A stretch of DNA of 64,000 nucleotides from DATARN01 sp963851105. GTDB lineage: Bacteria; Actinomycetota; Acidimicrobiia; Acidimicrobiales; Palsa-688. Under the pieces are notes generated by a model, which saw only the letters and a list, made by a program, of their open reading frames with translations, searched no databases and had not been told where the DNA came from. Shown here in pieces: positions 9,875 to 18,742 of the stretch. The stretch is taken from positions 1 to 64,000 of the forward strand of contig CAWKNP010000003.1 of NCBI GenBank assembly GCA_963851105.1. Reading direction: 5' to 3'. The stretch's first letter is position 1, and every line of letters begins with the position of its first letter. Both the position numbers and the translations under genes were made by a program.

Positions 9875-10462
9875 ATGGTTTCAGCACCCACGCAAGCCAA
9901 GACCTGGGGCCCGTTCAGCGGTCGTCAACTGACCGTCGTCATCGTCGCCCTCGTCATTGGTTTCATTGCGGCACCGAGCGCGGTCTGGGCGGTCGACACC
10001 TTCTCGAACGTCGCCATCGAGGATCCGGTGACCGGCGTCAAGGCCCAGGTCGATTCCGCCCGCCGCCTCCAGGTCAGCGTCGTCCCGCGGCCGCCGACCA
10101 CGCCATGGAGCCTCAGCATCGACTTGGACCCGAGCAATCCGTCATCGACTTTGATCGCCGGGCCGTCGACCACGCCCATCAACCTGACCTCGGTCAGCAT
10201 CGGGTACAAGGCGTCGGGGACCGGCGATGTCGCTGTGTACTTCTGGTCGGTTCCTTCGAGCGCGACGACGTGCAGCGTGACCTACTTCCTCGGAACGATG
10301 TACCACTTGCCGGGCCTGAACAGCACCGCGGGCATTGTCACCGCCAGTTTCCCGACCCCCCTCCAGCTACGCCCACCGGTTGGTCAGAAGGCTTGCATGT
10401 ATGCGGCAAACCTTGGCTCAACGACTCTCACGGTGAACTTCATCGGGTACAACGGCAGCTGA
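9875..10462 (+). CDS. Secreted or membrane-anchored hypothetical protein
   Basis: 195 residues. A hydrophobic N-terminal segment (LTVVIVALVIGFIAAPSAVW, about residues 19 to 38) acts as signal peptide or anchor and may be cleaved after the A-V-W-A stretch. The exported part opens with SNVAIEDPVTGVKAQVDSAR, a form seen in families of small actinobacterial secreted proteins that follow the signal with a repeated DPVTG..A.VD element. It is rich in Ser, Thr and Pro, with three Cys in the mature part. GGAGG lies eight bases before the ATG. Function unknown. Confidence 0.6.
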   Translation: MVSAPTQAKTWGPFSGRQLTVVIVALVIGFIAAPSAVWAVDTFSNVAIEDPVTGVKAQVDSARRLQVSVVPRPPTTPWSLSIDLDPSNPSSTLIAGPSTTPINLTSVSIGYKASGTGDVAVYFWSVPSSATTCSVTYFLGTMYHLPGLNSTAGIVTASFPTPLQLRPPVGQKACMYAANLGSTTLTVNFIGYNGS

Positions 10463-10835
10463 GGTCCCCTGGTTGGCGCGAACGGGGTTGGGTGGCCGCA
10501 GCAACGACGACGTGCCTGCGCCGCCCGGCAACGCGTGGTCCCTGTTGGCTCGATCAACCCCGTCACCACGGGATCGAGTTCAAGAGGCTTCTGGTCGGCT
10601 TCGTTCCTGGGGTGGTGCGTCCGCCGTAGTTGGCCAATTGACCGAACGGTGGTCAAGTGCTGCGGGCATCGTCGGCCATTTTCCTGCGGACCCTACCCCC
10701 ATTGTTGGCCAACGGGCGGTAGTGAACAAAGGACTGGAGCGGCTGCCTTTGATCAGATTAACTGACCGGATTGATCATTCAGTGATCAACTTCGCTGCTC
10801 ATTGATCAAATAAACTGACGCCCTACAACGACGAG
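10463..10835. other. Intergenic region between a secreted protein and dnaB
   Basis: No coding region is supported. The right part (10740 to 10830) is much richer in AT than its surroundings and carries the TGATCA repeat cluster listed separately. The left part has no feature I recognise. Confidence 0.5.
10749..10819. repeat. TGATCA repeat cluster
   Basis: Two 18-base direct repeats, TTGATCAGATTAACTGAC at 10749 and TTGATCAAATAAACTGAC at 10802 (16 of 18 identical), flank a perfect palindrome TTGATCA-TTCAG-TGATCAA at 10771 to 10789. Four TGATCA hexamers occur in about 60 bases of a GC-rich genome. It lies just past the dnaB stop. It could be an operator array, a recombination site or the scar of a mobile element; nothing in the sequence decides which. 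Confidence 0.6.
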
Positions 10836-13079
10836 TTAAACCCGGGCCATGTTGGCAAAACGGGTGTAATGGTCCAAGAAGGCCAAATGAGTAATACCGG
10901 TGGGACCGTTGCGGTGTTTGGAAATAATGACTTCTGCGGTGCCCCGGTCCGGCGATTCCGAGTTGTAGACCTCGTCGCGGTACAGAAACATGACAACGTC
11001 TGCGTCCTGCTCCAGGCTGTTATGGGCAACCACGCCTTCAGCTATGAAATTGTGCGTGCCTTCGACGGTCGCGTCGAACGTCGGCATGTCGCCCAGCGCA
11101 GTCACCGCAACGACTCTGTCCCATAAAATGTCGGAGCCTGCCAGTTCGGCCAGTTGGGTGCTGTCAGTTAGGGCCACGATGTTGGCAAGTCCTGCCCGAG
11201 AGAAGCGCCTTGGCCGATGGGTATTCCCGAGAAGATGCGAACCGCAATATCCGCCGCCCAGCCGTTCAGCGAGTCGCCGTTGGGTGACCCGTGACGCAAT
11301 GAGGGCCGCTTTGACCGCCGAGGACCCCTGCCACGCAACAAGGTCGCCATTGGGATCGGGCGTACGAGTAGCGAGGATCTCAACACGTTCTGGTATCGGC
11401 AAGGCGTCTAAGCCCCGTGTCTGGGCCTGGGCCCGGATTCCGAACAGACGCTCAGCGGCACCCTCGACCGCCTCCTTGTTGACCGGGTCGGTGGTCGCGT
11501 ACTTCACGCCATCGGGCCCGATCGAGGCGTCGCCAAGTAGATGGGCGGGCAGGATCAGTTCGTCGTCCTGCCATTCGCTGACTGTCGTCGGTGCCGGGAT
11601 TCGCCTCGGCACGGCGACGTGGTCGCCGGGAGTGAGCTCATCCAATCGCGTCCATCCGTCGACGGTACGGAATCGGTGGTTGGCGGTCGAGTCGACCTCG
11701 AGGCCCGAGGCGAGCCGCAGCCGGAAGACCGGCTTGATCCCCGAGGAGAAGGCCTTGACCAGCCGACGGGGCACGAGACGCCAGCGGTCATCGAGGGACC
11801 ACACCAGTGGTTGCTCCTGGGTGAGCACCAGGTCGCCCAACGTGATTTCCTCGCCGTTGTCAGCCCTGAGGATCCGAGTGGTCGCCGGCATGCAACCGGA
11901 TTCCCTCAGATCGGCCAAGACTGGTCGCTTGTCGGCGCGCATTTCCAGGTTACGCGAGAGCTGTGACAGCGCCACGACGGGCACCGCCAGTTCGCGGGCG
12001 AGGATTTTCAGGCCACGGCTGATCTCCGACACCTCGACCTGACGGTTCTCCGCGCTGTGACGTCCCGACATGAGCTGGAGGTAATCGACGACGATGAGGC
12101 CGAGGTTGCCAAGGCGGCTACGCAGCCGCCGTGCCTTGGCCCGGATCTCCATCACGGTCAGGTTGGGGTTGTCGTCGATGTAGAGCGGCGCTTCGCCGAG
12201 GCGCCCGATGGCATGGCTGATCTTGGGCCAGTCCGACTCGAGCAGCTTCCCGTTGCGGATCCGCGTCGAGTCGACCCGCGCCTCTGAGCAGAGGAGTCGC
12301 TGGGTCACTTCGGAGTGACTCATCTCCAACGAGAAGAACAGCACCGGTGTTCGGGCCTCCATGGCGGCGTGGGCCGCCATGCCGAGAGCCATCGCGGTCT
12401 TGCCCATGCTTGGGCGGGCCCCGACGATGACGAGGCTGGACGGCTGGAGGCCCGAGAGGCGTTCATCGAGATCGATGAAGCCGGTGGGCACGCCGGTGAT
12501 GGACTCCCCTCGGTCGTAGAGGGCTTCGAGGCGGTCGAGGCTCTCGGAGAGCAGATCGTGCAGCGGGCGCAGGCTGTCGGTGACGCGACGCTCGGCAACT
12601 TCGAACACCAGCGTCTCGGCCCGGTCGACGGCGGCCGCCACATCCTCGGGGACCCCGTAGCCGATCTCCGCGATCTCGCCCGCGACGCCGATCAGGCGGC
12701 GCAGCAGGGCGTGTTCTTCCACTATGCGGGCGTAGCGGCCCGCGTTGGTCGTGGCCGGGGTGTTGGCTTGAAGGGTGATCAGGGTGGCCGGGCCGCCGAT
12801 GGCGTCGAGCAGGTCGGCGCGGCGGAGCTCGTCGGCGACGGTGACGGGGTCGGCGGGCTCCCCCTGGGCGTACAGGGAGCACACGGCATCGAAGACATGG
12901 CCATGGGCGGGCTTGTAGAAGTCGTCGGCGGAGCACGTCTCCACCGCGGCCGCGATGGCATCGCGCGACAGCAGCATGGCGCCGAGCAGCGATTCCTCCG
13001 CTTGCAAGTTGTTCGGAGGGACCCGCCCCGGAGATCCGGCGTGGCTTCGACGCCGCGCGTCGTCGAGGGATTGAACCAT
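10836..13079 (-). CDS. dnaB: Replicative DNA helicase DnaB with in-frame intein
   Basis: DnaB is the hexameric 5'-3' helicase of the replisome. The N-terminal domain (PNNLQAEESLLGAMLLSRD) and RecA-like ATPase with Walker A GARPSMGKTA and Walker B LGLIVVDYLQLM are intact. After DLRESG the frame enters a 292-residue intein and resumes at SLEQDADVVMFLYRDE, the usual DnaB sequence. The ATG at 13079 (MVQSLDDARRR) is favoured over an ATG at 13184 because GGGAAGGG precedes it and family N-termini begin near here. It lies downstream of rpsF-ssb-rplI, as in mycobacteria, but is separated from them by a strong hairpin. The extein without the intein would be about 455 residues. Confidence 0.95.
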   Translation of the reverse strand: MVQSLDDARRRSHAGSPGRVPPNNLQAEESLLGAMLLSRDAIAAAVETCSADDFYKPAHGHVFDAVCSLYAQGEPADPVTVADELRRADLLDAIGGPATLITLQANTPATTNAGRYARIVEEHALLRRLIGVAGEIAEIGYGVPEDVAAAVDRAETLVFEVAERRVTDSLRPLHDLLSESLDRLEALYDRGESITGVPTGFIDLDERLSGLQPSSLVIVGARPSMGKTAMALGMAAHAAMEARTPVLFFSLEMSHSEVTQRLLCSEARVDSTRIRNGKLLESDWPKISHAIGRLGEAPLYIDDNPNLTVMEIRAKARRLRSRLGNLGLIVVDYLQLMSGRHSAENRQVEVSEISRGLKILARELAVPVVALSQLSRNLEMRADKRPVLADLRESGCMPATTRILRADNGEEITLGDLVLTQEQPLVWSLDDRWRLVPRRLVKAFSSGIKPVFRLRLASGLEVDSTANHRFRTVDGWTRLDELTPGDHVAVPRRIPAPTTVSEWQDDELILPAHLLGDASIGPDGVKYATTDPVNKEAVEGAAERLFGIRAQAQTRGLDALPIPERVEILATRTPDPNGDLVAWQGSSAVKAALIASRVTQRRLAERLGGGYCGSHLLGNTHRPRRFSRAGLANIVALTDSTQLAELAGSDILWDRVVAVTALGDMPTFDATVEGTHNFIAEGVVAHNSLEQDADVVMFLYRDEVYNSESPDRGTAEVIISKHRNGPTGITHLAFLDHYTRFANMARV
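11019..11894 (-). mobile_element. DnaB intein with eroded homing endonuclease
   Basis: The intein starts at Cys (TGC at 11894, CMPATTRILR) and ends at VVAHN, with Ser as the +1 extein residue. Block A (GCMPATTRILR), block B with the T-x-x-H motif (DSTANHRF), block F (DATVEGTHNF) and block G (VVAHN) are all present, so splicing should work. Between B and F is a remnant of a LAGLIDADG endonuclease: a block C-like HLLGDASIGPDG, but no clear second motif, and a short total length of 292 residues. It occupies the known DnaB insertion point between RESG and SLEQDAD. The endonuclease is probably inactive. Confidence 0.9.
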
Positions 13080-13242
13080 GGGCACCCGTACCCTTCCCGC
13101 CTCGCCTGTGGGGTCGCTAGAGGATGACCATGTGGATTGCCGGTGGATATTGCCGGAGAACTTGCGGGGCTCAAACATACGCACCCCACCGTAAAGAGGA
13201 CCTGCGACGGTAACTCCGCTTCGGTGGGCGCGCGAGCAAAGC

Positions 13243-13273
13243 AGATCGCCGGGGCCAGCTGCCCCGGCGATCT
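13243..13273 (-). terminator. Perfect 13-bp hairpin after rplI
   Basis: AGATCGCCGGGGC, loop CAGCT, then GCCCCGGCGATCT: a perfect 13-base stem between the rplI stop and the dnaB start. On the minus strand it is followed by a short T-containing stretch (GCTTTGC), a weak tail, so termination may be partial. It ends the rpsF-ssb-rplI unit before dnaB. Confidence 0.65.
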
Positions 13274-13296
13274 ACTAGCCGCTCATCGGGAGTGAG

Positions 13297-13743
13297 TCAG
13301 CTGCGGACGACTTCGACGGTGATGCGGAACTCCACGTCGGCATGCAGCTTGACCGGCACCTCGTGGGTACCGAGGGCCCGGATCGGGTCCTCCAGATGCA
13401 TACGCCGGCGGTCGAGCTCGATCCCTGTCTGCTCGGTCACCGCGGCCACCACATCGGCGGAGGTCACCGAGCCGTAGAGTTTGCCTTCGGGCCCGGCGCG
13501 CGCTGGGATTCGGATCACGGCCGCGACCAACTGGCGTGCCACCGTCTCCGCGGACTCCCGGTCCTTGGCGTCGCGGCGATCCCGCGCTCGCCGCATGGAC
13601 GCCGCTTGGGCCTCCACCCCGCTTCCGGCCAGGATGGCGTGTCCCTTCGGCAGCAGGTAGTTGCGGGCAAAACCGTCGGCCACCTCCCGGATGTCACCTC
13701 GCTTGCCAAGATTGTCGACATCGGTGCGAAGAACGACTCGCAT
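13297..13743 (-). CDS. rplI: 50S ribosomal protein bL9
   Basis: bL9 binds 23S rRNA near the L1 stalk and helps maintain the reading frame. The 148-residue length is standard. The N-terminal RNA-binding domain (MRVVLRTDVDNLGKRGDIRE, then FARNYLLPKG) and the C-terminal domain joined by a long charged helix are complete. Its ATG overlaps the ssb stop as TAATG, indicating coupled translation. rpsR, which usually lies between ssb and rplI, is absent here. Confidence 0.95.
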   Translation of the reverse strand: MRVVLRTDVDNLGKRGDIREVADGFARNYLLPKGHAILAGSGVEAQAASMRRARDRRDAKDRESAETVARQLVAAVIRIPARAGPEGKLYGSVTSADVVAAVTEQTGIELDRRRMHLEDPIRALGTHEVPVKLHADVEFRITVEVVRS

Positions 13744-14222
13744 TAGAAGGGCTCCTCGTCCTGACTGTTCTGACTGTTCTGGTAAACGGGTGGCTCGTTG
13801 GGAACCGACCGGGAAACGGTGCCGTCCCGCCCCGGTTCAGGCGCCCCGTCGGGGCTCCTCCGGGCGTTCTTGGAGATCTCGACGGTGGCCCAGCGCAGGC
13901 TCGGGCACACCTCGTCGGCGTTGATCTCGACCTTGGAGCGCTTTTCGCCCTCCTGATTTTCCCAGCTGCGCTGGTCTAGGCGGCCGGTGACGACCACCCG
14001 GGTGCCACGACCGAGCGACTGGGCGACGTTCTCCGCCAGGGTGCCCCAGCAGATCACGTCGAAGAACGATGTCGCCTCTTCCATGGCATTGGTCTGGCGA
14101 TTCTGCCATTTCCGGTTGACCGCCACGCTGAACGTGGCGTTGGCCTGCCCGGTGGGAGTGAAGCGCAACTCCGGGTCACGGGTCAGATTGCCGCAGATGC
14201 TGATGTTGTTGTCGTAGGCCAT
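13743..14222 (-). CDS. ssb: Single-stranded DNA-binding protein
   Basis: SSB coats single-stranded DNA during replication and repair. The OB-fold occupies about residues 1 to 110 (ISICGNLTRDPELRFTPTGQ; FFDVICWGTLAENVAQSL; GRLDQRSWENQEGEKRSKVE). A short disordered linker leads to the acidic tip SQDEEPF, which recruits partner proteins. At 159 residues it is of normal size for actinobacteria. It lies between rpsF and rplI, overlapping the latter by one base. Confidence 0.95.
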   Translation of the reverse strand: MAYDNNISICGNLTRDPELRFTPTGQANATFSVAVNRKWQNRQTNAMEEATSFFDVICWGTLAENVAQSLGRGTRVVVTGRLDQRSWENQEGEKRSKVEINADEVCPSLRWATVEISKNARRSPDGAPEPGRDGTVSRSVPNEPPVYQNSQNSQDEEPF

Positions 14223-14233
14223 GTGATCTCTCT

Positions 14234-14596
14234 TTATCCTCCGTTCGTGCCTTTTTTGTCCGCGCCAACGGCCGCCTCCACCTTGGCCGGCTTGGAGCGG
14301 CCGGCTACCTTGTCGGGGAGTCGGATCACCTTGTAGCGGATCACCTCGTCTGCCAAGTGCAGCATCCGGTCGAGCTCCGCCATCGCCGGGGGGTCGGCCG
14401 TCGTCTCGATGAGGACGTAGTACCCCTCGGTCTGATGTTGGATCTCGTAGGCGAAACGACGCCGACCCCAGTGATCGACTCGCCCCAGGGTCGCGCCCCG
14501 GGACTTGAGCAAGCCGGTGGCTCGATCCACGCTCGCCCGGATGGCATCGTCCTCCTGGCCGACGTTCAAGATCACCATGACTTCATAAGGCCGCAT
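14234..14596 (-). CDS. rpsF: 30S ribosomal protein bS6
   Basis: bS6 binds 16S rRNA with uS15 and bS18 in the platform of the small subunit. The core (MRPYEVMVILNVGQEDDAIR; WGRRRFAYEIQHQTEGYYVL; DEVIRYKVIRL) is complete, with a Lys-rich C-terminal tail typical of actinobacteria. The ATG at 14596 is chosen because GAGGGAGGTG lies just upstream and because the family starts at MRPYE; a longer frame begins at 14707 but has no support. It is the first gene of the rpsF-ssb-rplI unit. Confidence 0.95.
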   Translation of the reverse strand: MRPYEVMVILNVGQEDDAIRASVDRATGLLKSRGATLGRVDHWGRRRFAYEIQHQTEGYYVLIETTADPPAMAELDRMLHLADEVIRYKVIRLPDKVAGRSKPAKVEAAVGADKKGTNGG

Positions 14597-14753
14597 AGCG
14601 GGCCACACCTCCCTCTGGACCCGGCAATGACGCTCGGGGCCCCGGCGGCTCCGGGGCAGGGTGTCTACGACCCGGTCATGGTACTCGACGTCTGCTATTG
14701 GTCCCACTTCTCATCACTATGCCGAGGGGGTGTGACGAGATCCTGACGAGGGG

Positions 14754-15284
14754 CTAACAGGATCCTCCCACGGTGAGCGATGAGCCCGCGGCCACACCGA
14801 GAGAGCCCAATCGTCCCTGTGCCACCTCGAGGGCGACGGTGTAGGGCGCGGCGGCACTGAAGAGGGGGCACACGGCGGCGGAGCCGCACGGCGGCATATC
14901 GGTGGCGGACACGAACCTCCCGCGGGAGTCGAACCAGGCGATCGACAAGTTGATCAGGGTGTCCTTCATGTAGAACTCCGTCGTCGATGGCGCCGAAAAC
15001 TTGAAAAGCATGCCGTCGTAGCCCGCCAGGTCGGTCCGGTTCATGAGGCCCCGGTCCTGCTGGGCCTGGGTCAGCGCCAGCAGGCCGCAGTGCCGTGACG
15101 ACTTGCCCGCCGAGGTGCGCACCGTGAAGGCGACCTGGTCGAACCCCGGCACCCTCGATGGCCGGATGCCGTTGTTGGCGGTCTGGCGGCTGCAAGCGAC
15201 CAACAACGCCGCCGCCACCGCCATGGTCACCATCGACGCTCCAAGGACGTGACGGCAGGTGGACGAAACGGAGGACGCAGCCAC
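14754..15284 (-). CDS. DUF192 lipoprotein
   Basis: DUF192 proteins are small beta-rich domains of uncertain role, often exported. The N-terminus carries a signal with a lipobox (VAAALLVACS), so the protein is likely lipid-anchored outside the membrane. The DUF192 core is recognisable: RHCGLLALTQAQQDRGLMNR, then GMLFKFSAPSTTEFYMKDT and DMPPCGSAAVCPLF, ending in a Gly-rich strand. At 176 residues it fits the exported form. It sits between panB and rpsF without evident functional link. Confidence 0.8.
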   Translation of the reverse strand: MAASSVSSTCRHVLGASMVTMAVAAALLVACSRQTANNGIRPSRVPGFDQVAFTVRTSAGKSSRHCGLLALTQAQQDRGLMNRTDLAGYDGMLFKFSAPSTTEFYMKDTLINLSIAWFDSRGRFVSATDMPPCGSAAVCPLFSAAAPYTVALEVAQGRLGSLGVAAGSSLTVGGSC

Positions 15285-15423
15285 GGTGCAATCGTGGCAC
15301 GCCCCGGCGAGCCCGCCAGCCCGCCAGCCGGGCCTCCGGTGTTGCCCGCCAGCCCCGCCGGGCTCCCGGTGGTGTCCGTCGACCAGGTGTCGGGCCGCCG
15401 GCCGAGTCCCCAGTGGTGCCCGG

Positions 15424-16356
15424 TTAGCCCCGCCCGTACAGCCCGATGACCTGTTCTCCCGAACCGGCCCGGTTGGCCCCGGCGCCCACCGGTGCCGCGG
15501 GGGCCGCGGGTCGTGACCCGTCGGACGCCGACAACTGGCGGGCGATGTCCGCCGTCAGGTGGTAGCTCTCCTCATCGGCCGGGAAGCGGTGGGCGCGCAC
15601 ATCGCCGGCGAAGGCGGCCATGGCGGCGACCGCGTCGGCCTTCAGCGAGGCGTAGCGGCGCACGAACTTGGGCAGGACCCGGTCCTCGAGGCCGAGCAGG
15701 TCGTGGAACACCAGCACCTGGCCGTCGCACGCCGGTCCCGCCCCGATGCCGATGGTGGGCACCCCCACTGCCTCGGTGACCATGGCGGCGACGGTGTCCG
15801 GGACTCCTTCGAGGACGATGGCGAAGCATCCCGCTTCCTCGAGGGCCCGAGCGTCGTCGACCAGGGCCCGGGCGGCGTCGAACTCTTTTCCCTGGACCTT
15901 GAAGCCACCCATCATGTGCACCGACTGGGGGGTCAGGCCGATGTGGCCCATCACCGGGATCTCGGCGCCGATGATGGCCTCAATCATCGGAAGGCGCTTG
16001 CGGCCCCCCTCAAGTTTGACGGCTTGGGCGCCGGCGCGGATGAGGACGGCGGCGTTGCAGATGGCGTCGGTGGGCCCGAGGTGGTAGCTGAGCCACGGCA
16101 GGTCGGCGATCACCATCGGCCGGGGTTTGGCCCGGGCGACTGCCGCGGTGTGGTGGGCCATGTCCTGCACCGTCACCGACAGTGTGTCGTCGTAGCCGAG
16201 GACGACCATGGCGAGCGAGTCGCCCACCAGGATCATGTCGACGCCGGCGGCATCGGCGATGCGCGCTCCGGGCGCGTCGTAGGCCGTGACCATGACGAGC
16301 GGCTCCGCGGAGCCTTTCCGGGCCCGGACCGCGGGCGCGGTGACCCTTGGGGTCAT
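15424..16356 (-). CDS. panB: 3-methyl-2-oxobutanoate hydroxymethyltransferase
   Basis: PanB transfers a hydroxymethyl group from 5,10-methylenetetrahydrofolate to alpha-ketoisovalerate, the first step of pantothenate synthesis. The TIM-barrel signatures are present: VTAYDAPGARIADAAGVD, the metal site LVGDSLAMVVLGYDDT, KLEGGRKRLP, MGHIGLTPQSV and the catalytic-Glu region IVLEGVPDTVAAMV. The core ends near VRAHRFP and is followed by an Ala/Pro-rich tail of about 35 residues. At 310 residues it is slightly longer than usual because of that tail. No other pantothenate gene is nearby. Confidence 0.93.
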   Translation of the reverse strand: MTPRVTAPAVRARKGSAEPLVMVTAYDAPGARIADAAGVDMILVGDSLAMVVLGYDDTLSVTVQDMAHHTAAVARAKPRPMVIADLPWLSYHLGPTDAICNAAVLIRAGAQAVKLEGGRKRLPMIEAIIGAEIPVMGHIGLTPQSVHMMGGFKVQGKEFDAARALVDDARALEEAGCFAIVLEGVPDTVAAMVTEAVGVPTIGIGAGPACDGQVLVFHDLLGLEDRVLPKFVRRYASLKADAVAAMAAFAGDVRAHRFPADEESYHLTADIARQLSASDGSRPAAPAAPVGAGANRAGSGEQVIGLYGRG

Positions 16357-16456
16357 GTCGGTACCTCCCCTGTCGTCCCGTCCAGCGCCCTTCGGCTGCC
16401 GGCGGTACCCCCCATCCTACCTACCCGACCGGTTCCCAGGCGCGCAAAAGCTCGGG

Positions 16457-18709
16457 TTACGGCTTCGTCGACGGGACCGTGGTCGTTTTTCCCGGCCTGG
16501 TGGTACCAGTGACCGGCACGGTTGTGGTCGGAGTGTGGAACACGGTGGTCGTAGGCCGGGTGCCGGGCGTGGTCGTCCCAGGTCCGGGTGTGACCGGGAT
16601 CGAGGTGTACTTGGGCACGGAGGTCGTCGTGGCGGTGCCCGTCCCCTTGGGGAACGATACGAGGCTGCTCGGCGAGCCGATGAGCGCTCCGGGGAATGTC
16701 GCCACCGGCGCGAAGGATCCCGTGTAGGCGCCGTTCGCGCCGTTGGCGGTCACCGCGGTCATGAAATGCCGCCACAGGCTGGCGGGGATGCCGCCCCCCT
16801 GGGCTCCCCCCGACGTACCTCCGAGATTGAGCATCGGTTTGGAGCCATCGCGGTAGCCCATCCACACCGCGGCGGTGAGGCGCGGCGTGTAGCCGATGAA
16901 CCAGGCGTCGGTGGAATCGTTCGTCGTCCCGGTCTTGCCCGCGATCGGGGTGGGGAAGTTGGCGTTGACGCCGGTTCCCTTCTGCACGACCTGCTGGAGG
17001 ACGTAGTTGAGGATGTCATTCTGCGCTTTGGTAAGGATCTGTTTAGGCGCCGGTGTCGCCATGGGCAACACAGTGCCGTCGGCCGTGGTCACTTTGGCGA
17101 TGACCTGGGGGACTACATAGGTGCCGCCGCGGGCGAAGGTCGAGTAGGCGGCGGCCATCTCGAGCACCGAGACCTGGGCGGTGCCGAGGACGAGCGACGG
17201 GTTCTTGGCCAGGCCGACGTCGGCGGGGTCGAGCCCCATCTGCTTGGCCATTGCCAGCAGCTTGTCGGTGCCGATGGCCATTTCCAGCTGGGCGTACACC
17301 GAGTTGAGCGAGTGGGCGGTGGCATCGATCAGGTTCACCGAGGGACCGCCGTCTTCGTTCTGGAAGTTGTTCACCGGGTAGTCGGCGCCCCTGTCCCCCT
17401 GGCCTTTCAAGATGACGGTGGGGGGCGCGGGAAACGTCGACCGCACGGAATACCCCTCTTTGATCGTCTCCGCCAACAGGAACGGCTTGAAGGTCGATCC
17501 CGGCTGGCGTCCCGAGCCGCCACCGGCAGTACCAGTCGCCAAGTTGACCTGGGAGGCGCTGTAGTCCTTGCCGCCGACCATGGCGCGGACGTTGCCGTTG
17601 TTGTCGACCGCGACCAGGGCGCCGGCGGGGTCGCCCTTGTAGCTCAGGCCGGCACCGCCGTAGATGGCGTTGTAGGCCTGGTCCTGCATGTTCAGGTCGA
17701 TGGTGGTCGTCACCCGCAGCCCGAGGCCCACCTGGTAGTGCGCCTGAAGCTGCTGCTGGACGTAGTCCATGAAGTACTGAGCGTGGTGCTTTTCCAGCAG
17801 GTCGCTCTGCACCTTGGCCGGGTTGGGGGCCACCGTCGGCAACGGCGTCGCCTTGGCCTCGTCCGCCTGGGCCGGCGTGGCCTTGTGGTAGCGGACCATG
17901 GAGTTGAGGGTCTCGGCCCGCCGGCCCTCGGCAGTGGCCGGGGACCGGAAGGGGTCGGCCAGCTCGGGTCCGCGGATCATGCCCGCCAGCAGCGCGGCTT
18001 GCGGCAGGGTCAGCTTCTCCACTGGCTCCTGGAAATAGGTTTCCGATGCCGCCTGGATGCCGTAGGCCCCCCGGCCCCAATAGATGGTATTGAGGTAGCG
18101 CTCCAGGATCTGGTCCTTGGACAGCCGTTGCTGCAGGCGTGTGGCCAGCGCCGCTTCCTTGATCTTTCGGACAAGGGTGCGTTGCGAGCCCAGGTACGCC
18201 TGCTTCACGTACTGCTGGGTGATGGTCGAGCCACCCTGCAGGCTGCCGTGACCCCGGATGTCACTGACCAGGGCCCGCAGGACGCCGATCGGGTCCACTC
18301 CGCCGTGCTGGTAGAAGTTGTGGTCCTCGCTCGACAGCACGGCGTCGATGGCGACTTGGGGCACCTGCTTCAGTTGGACTGCAACCCGGTTCTCGCCGCT
18401 GTTGATGGCCGCCAGCTGCGTCCCATTGGCGGAGTAGATGAATGTCGTCTGCGTCTGGGGCTGCGCCGCGGGGAGCGGCACCCGGGAAAGCAAGAAGGCG
18501 GCGCCGCCGACGCCGAAGAAGACGAACAGCCACAGCAGGAAGAGCATGCGGCGATGGCGCCAGAACCACCCGGGCCGTTCGATCTTGGCCTTAGCGGTGG
18601 CCCTCGCCGTGCGCTGCGGCGTCGCCCTCGCCTGGGGGGTCGGGCGGCGTGTCCGCGCCGGCAGCGGTCCTGCGGAACGGCGGAGAGCGACTGAGGTGGG
18701 CCGGGCCAT
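16457..18709 (-). CDS. Class A penicillin-binding protein (transglycosylase/transpeptidase)
   Basis: Bifunctional peptidoglycan synthase corresponding by position to mycobacterial ponA1. A basic cytoplasmic tail is followed by one membrane helix (about residues 55 to 75). The GT51 glycosyltransferase domain has the catalytic EDHNFYQHGG, GGSTITQQYVKQ and LNTIYWGRGAYG. The transpeptidase domain has the active-site GSTFKPF, the SLN triad member and KTGTT. The tail after about residue 690 is Thr/Pro-rich, typical of actinobacterial enzymes. At 750 residues it is of standard length. The DUF5318 gene lies upstream on the same strand, as in mycobacteria. Confidence 0.93.
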   Translation of the reverse strand: MARPTSVALRRSAGPLPARTRRPTPQARATPQRTARATAKAKIERPGWFWRHRRMLFLLWLFVFFGVGGAAFLLSRVPLPAAQPQTQTTFIYSANGTQLAAINSGENRVAVQLKQVPQVAIDAVLSSEDHNFYQHGGVDPIGVLRALVSDIRGHGSLQGGSTITQQYVKQAYLGSQRTLVRKIKEAALATRLQQRLSKDQILERYLNTIYWGRGAYGIQAASETYFQEPVEKLTLPQAALLAGMIRGPELADPFRSPATAEGRRAETLNSMVRYHKATPAQADEAKATPLPTVAPNPAKVQSDLLEKHHAQYFMDYVQQQLQAHYQVGLGLRVTTTIDLNMQDQAYNAIYGGAGLSYKGDPAGALVAVDNNGNVRAMVGGKDYSASQVNLATGTAGGGSGRQPGSTFKPFLLAETIKEGYSVRSTFPAPPTVILKGQGDRGADYPVNNFQNEDGGPSVNLIDATAHSLNSVYAQLEMAIGTDKLLAMAKQMGLDPADVGLAKNPSLVLGTAQVSVLEMAAAYSTFARGGTYVVPQVIAKVTTADGTVLPMATPAPKQILTKAQNDILNYVLQQVVQKGTGVNANFPTPIAGKTGTTNDSTDAWFIGYTPRLTAAVWMGYRDGSKPMLNLGGTSGGAQGGGIPASLWRHFMTAVTANGANGAYTGSFAPVATFPGALIGSPSSLVSFPKGTGTATTTSVPKYTSIPVTPGPGTTTPGTRPTTTVFHTPTTTVPVTGTTRPGKTTTVPSTKP

Positions 18710-18742
18710 AGATGATTCGCAGGGTGGGCGAGAGGCCCAACT

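Noticed and set aside
15285..15423. GC-rich repeats between panB and the DUF192 gene
   Set aside because: Short runs such as GCCCGCCAGC recur, but there is no clear stem or unit; no feature can be supported.
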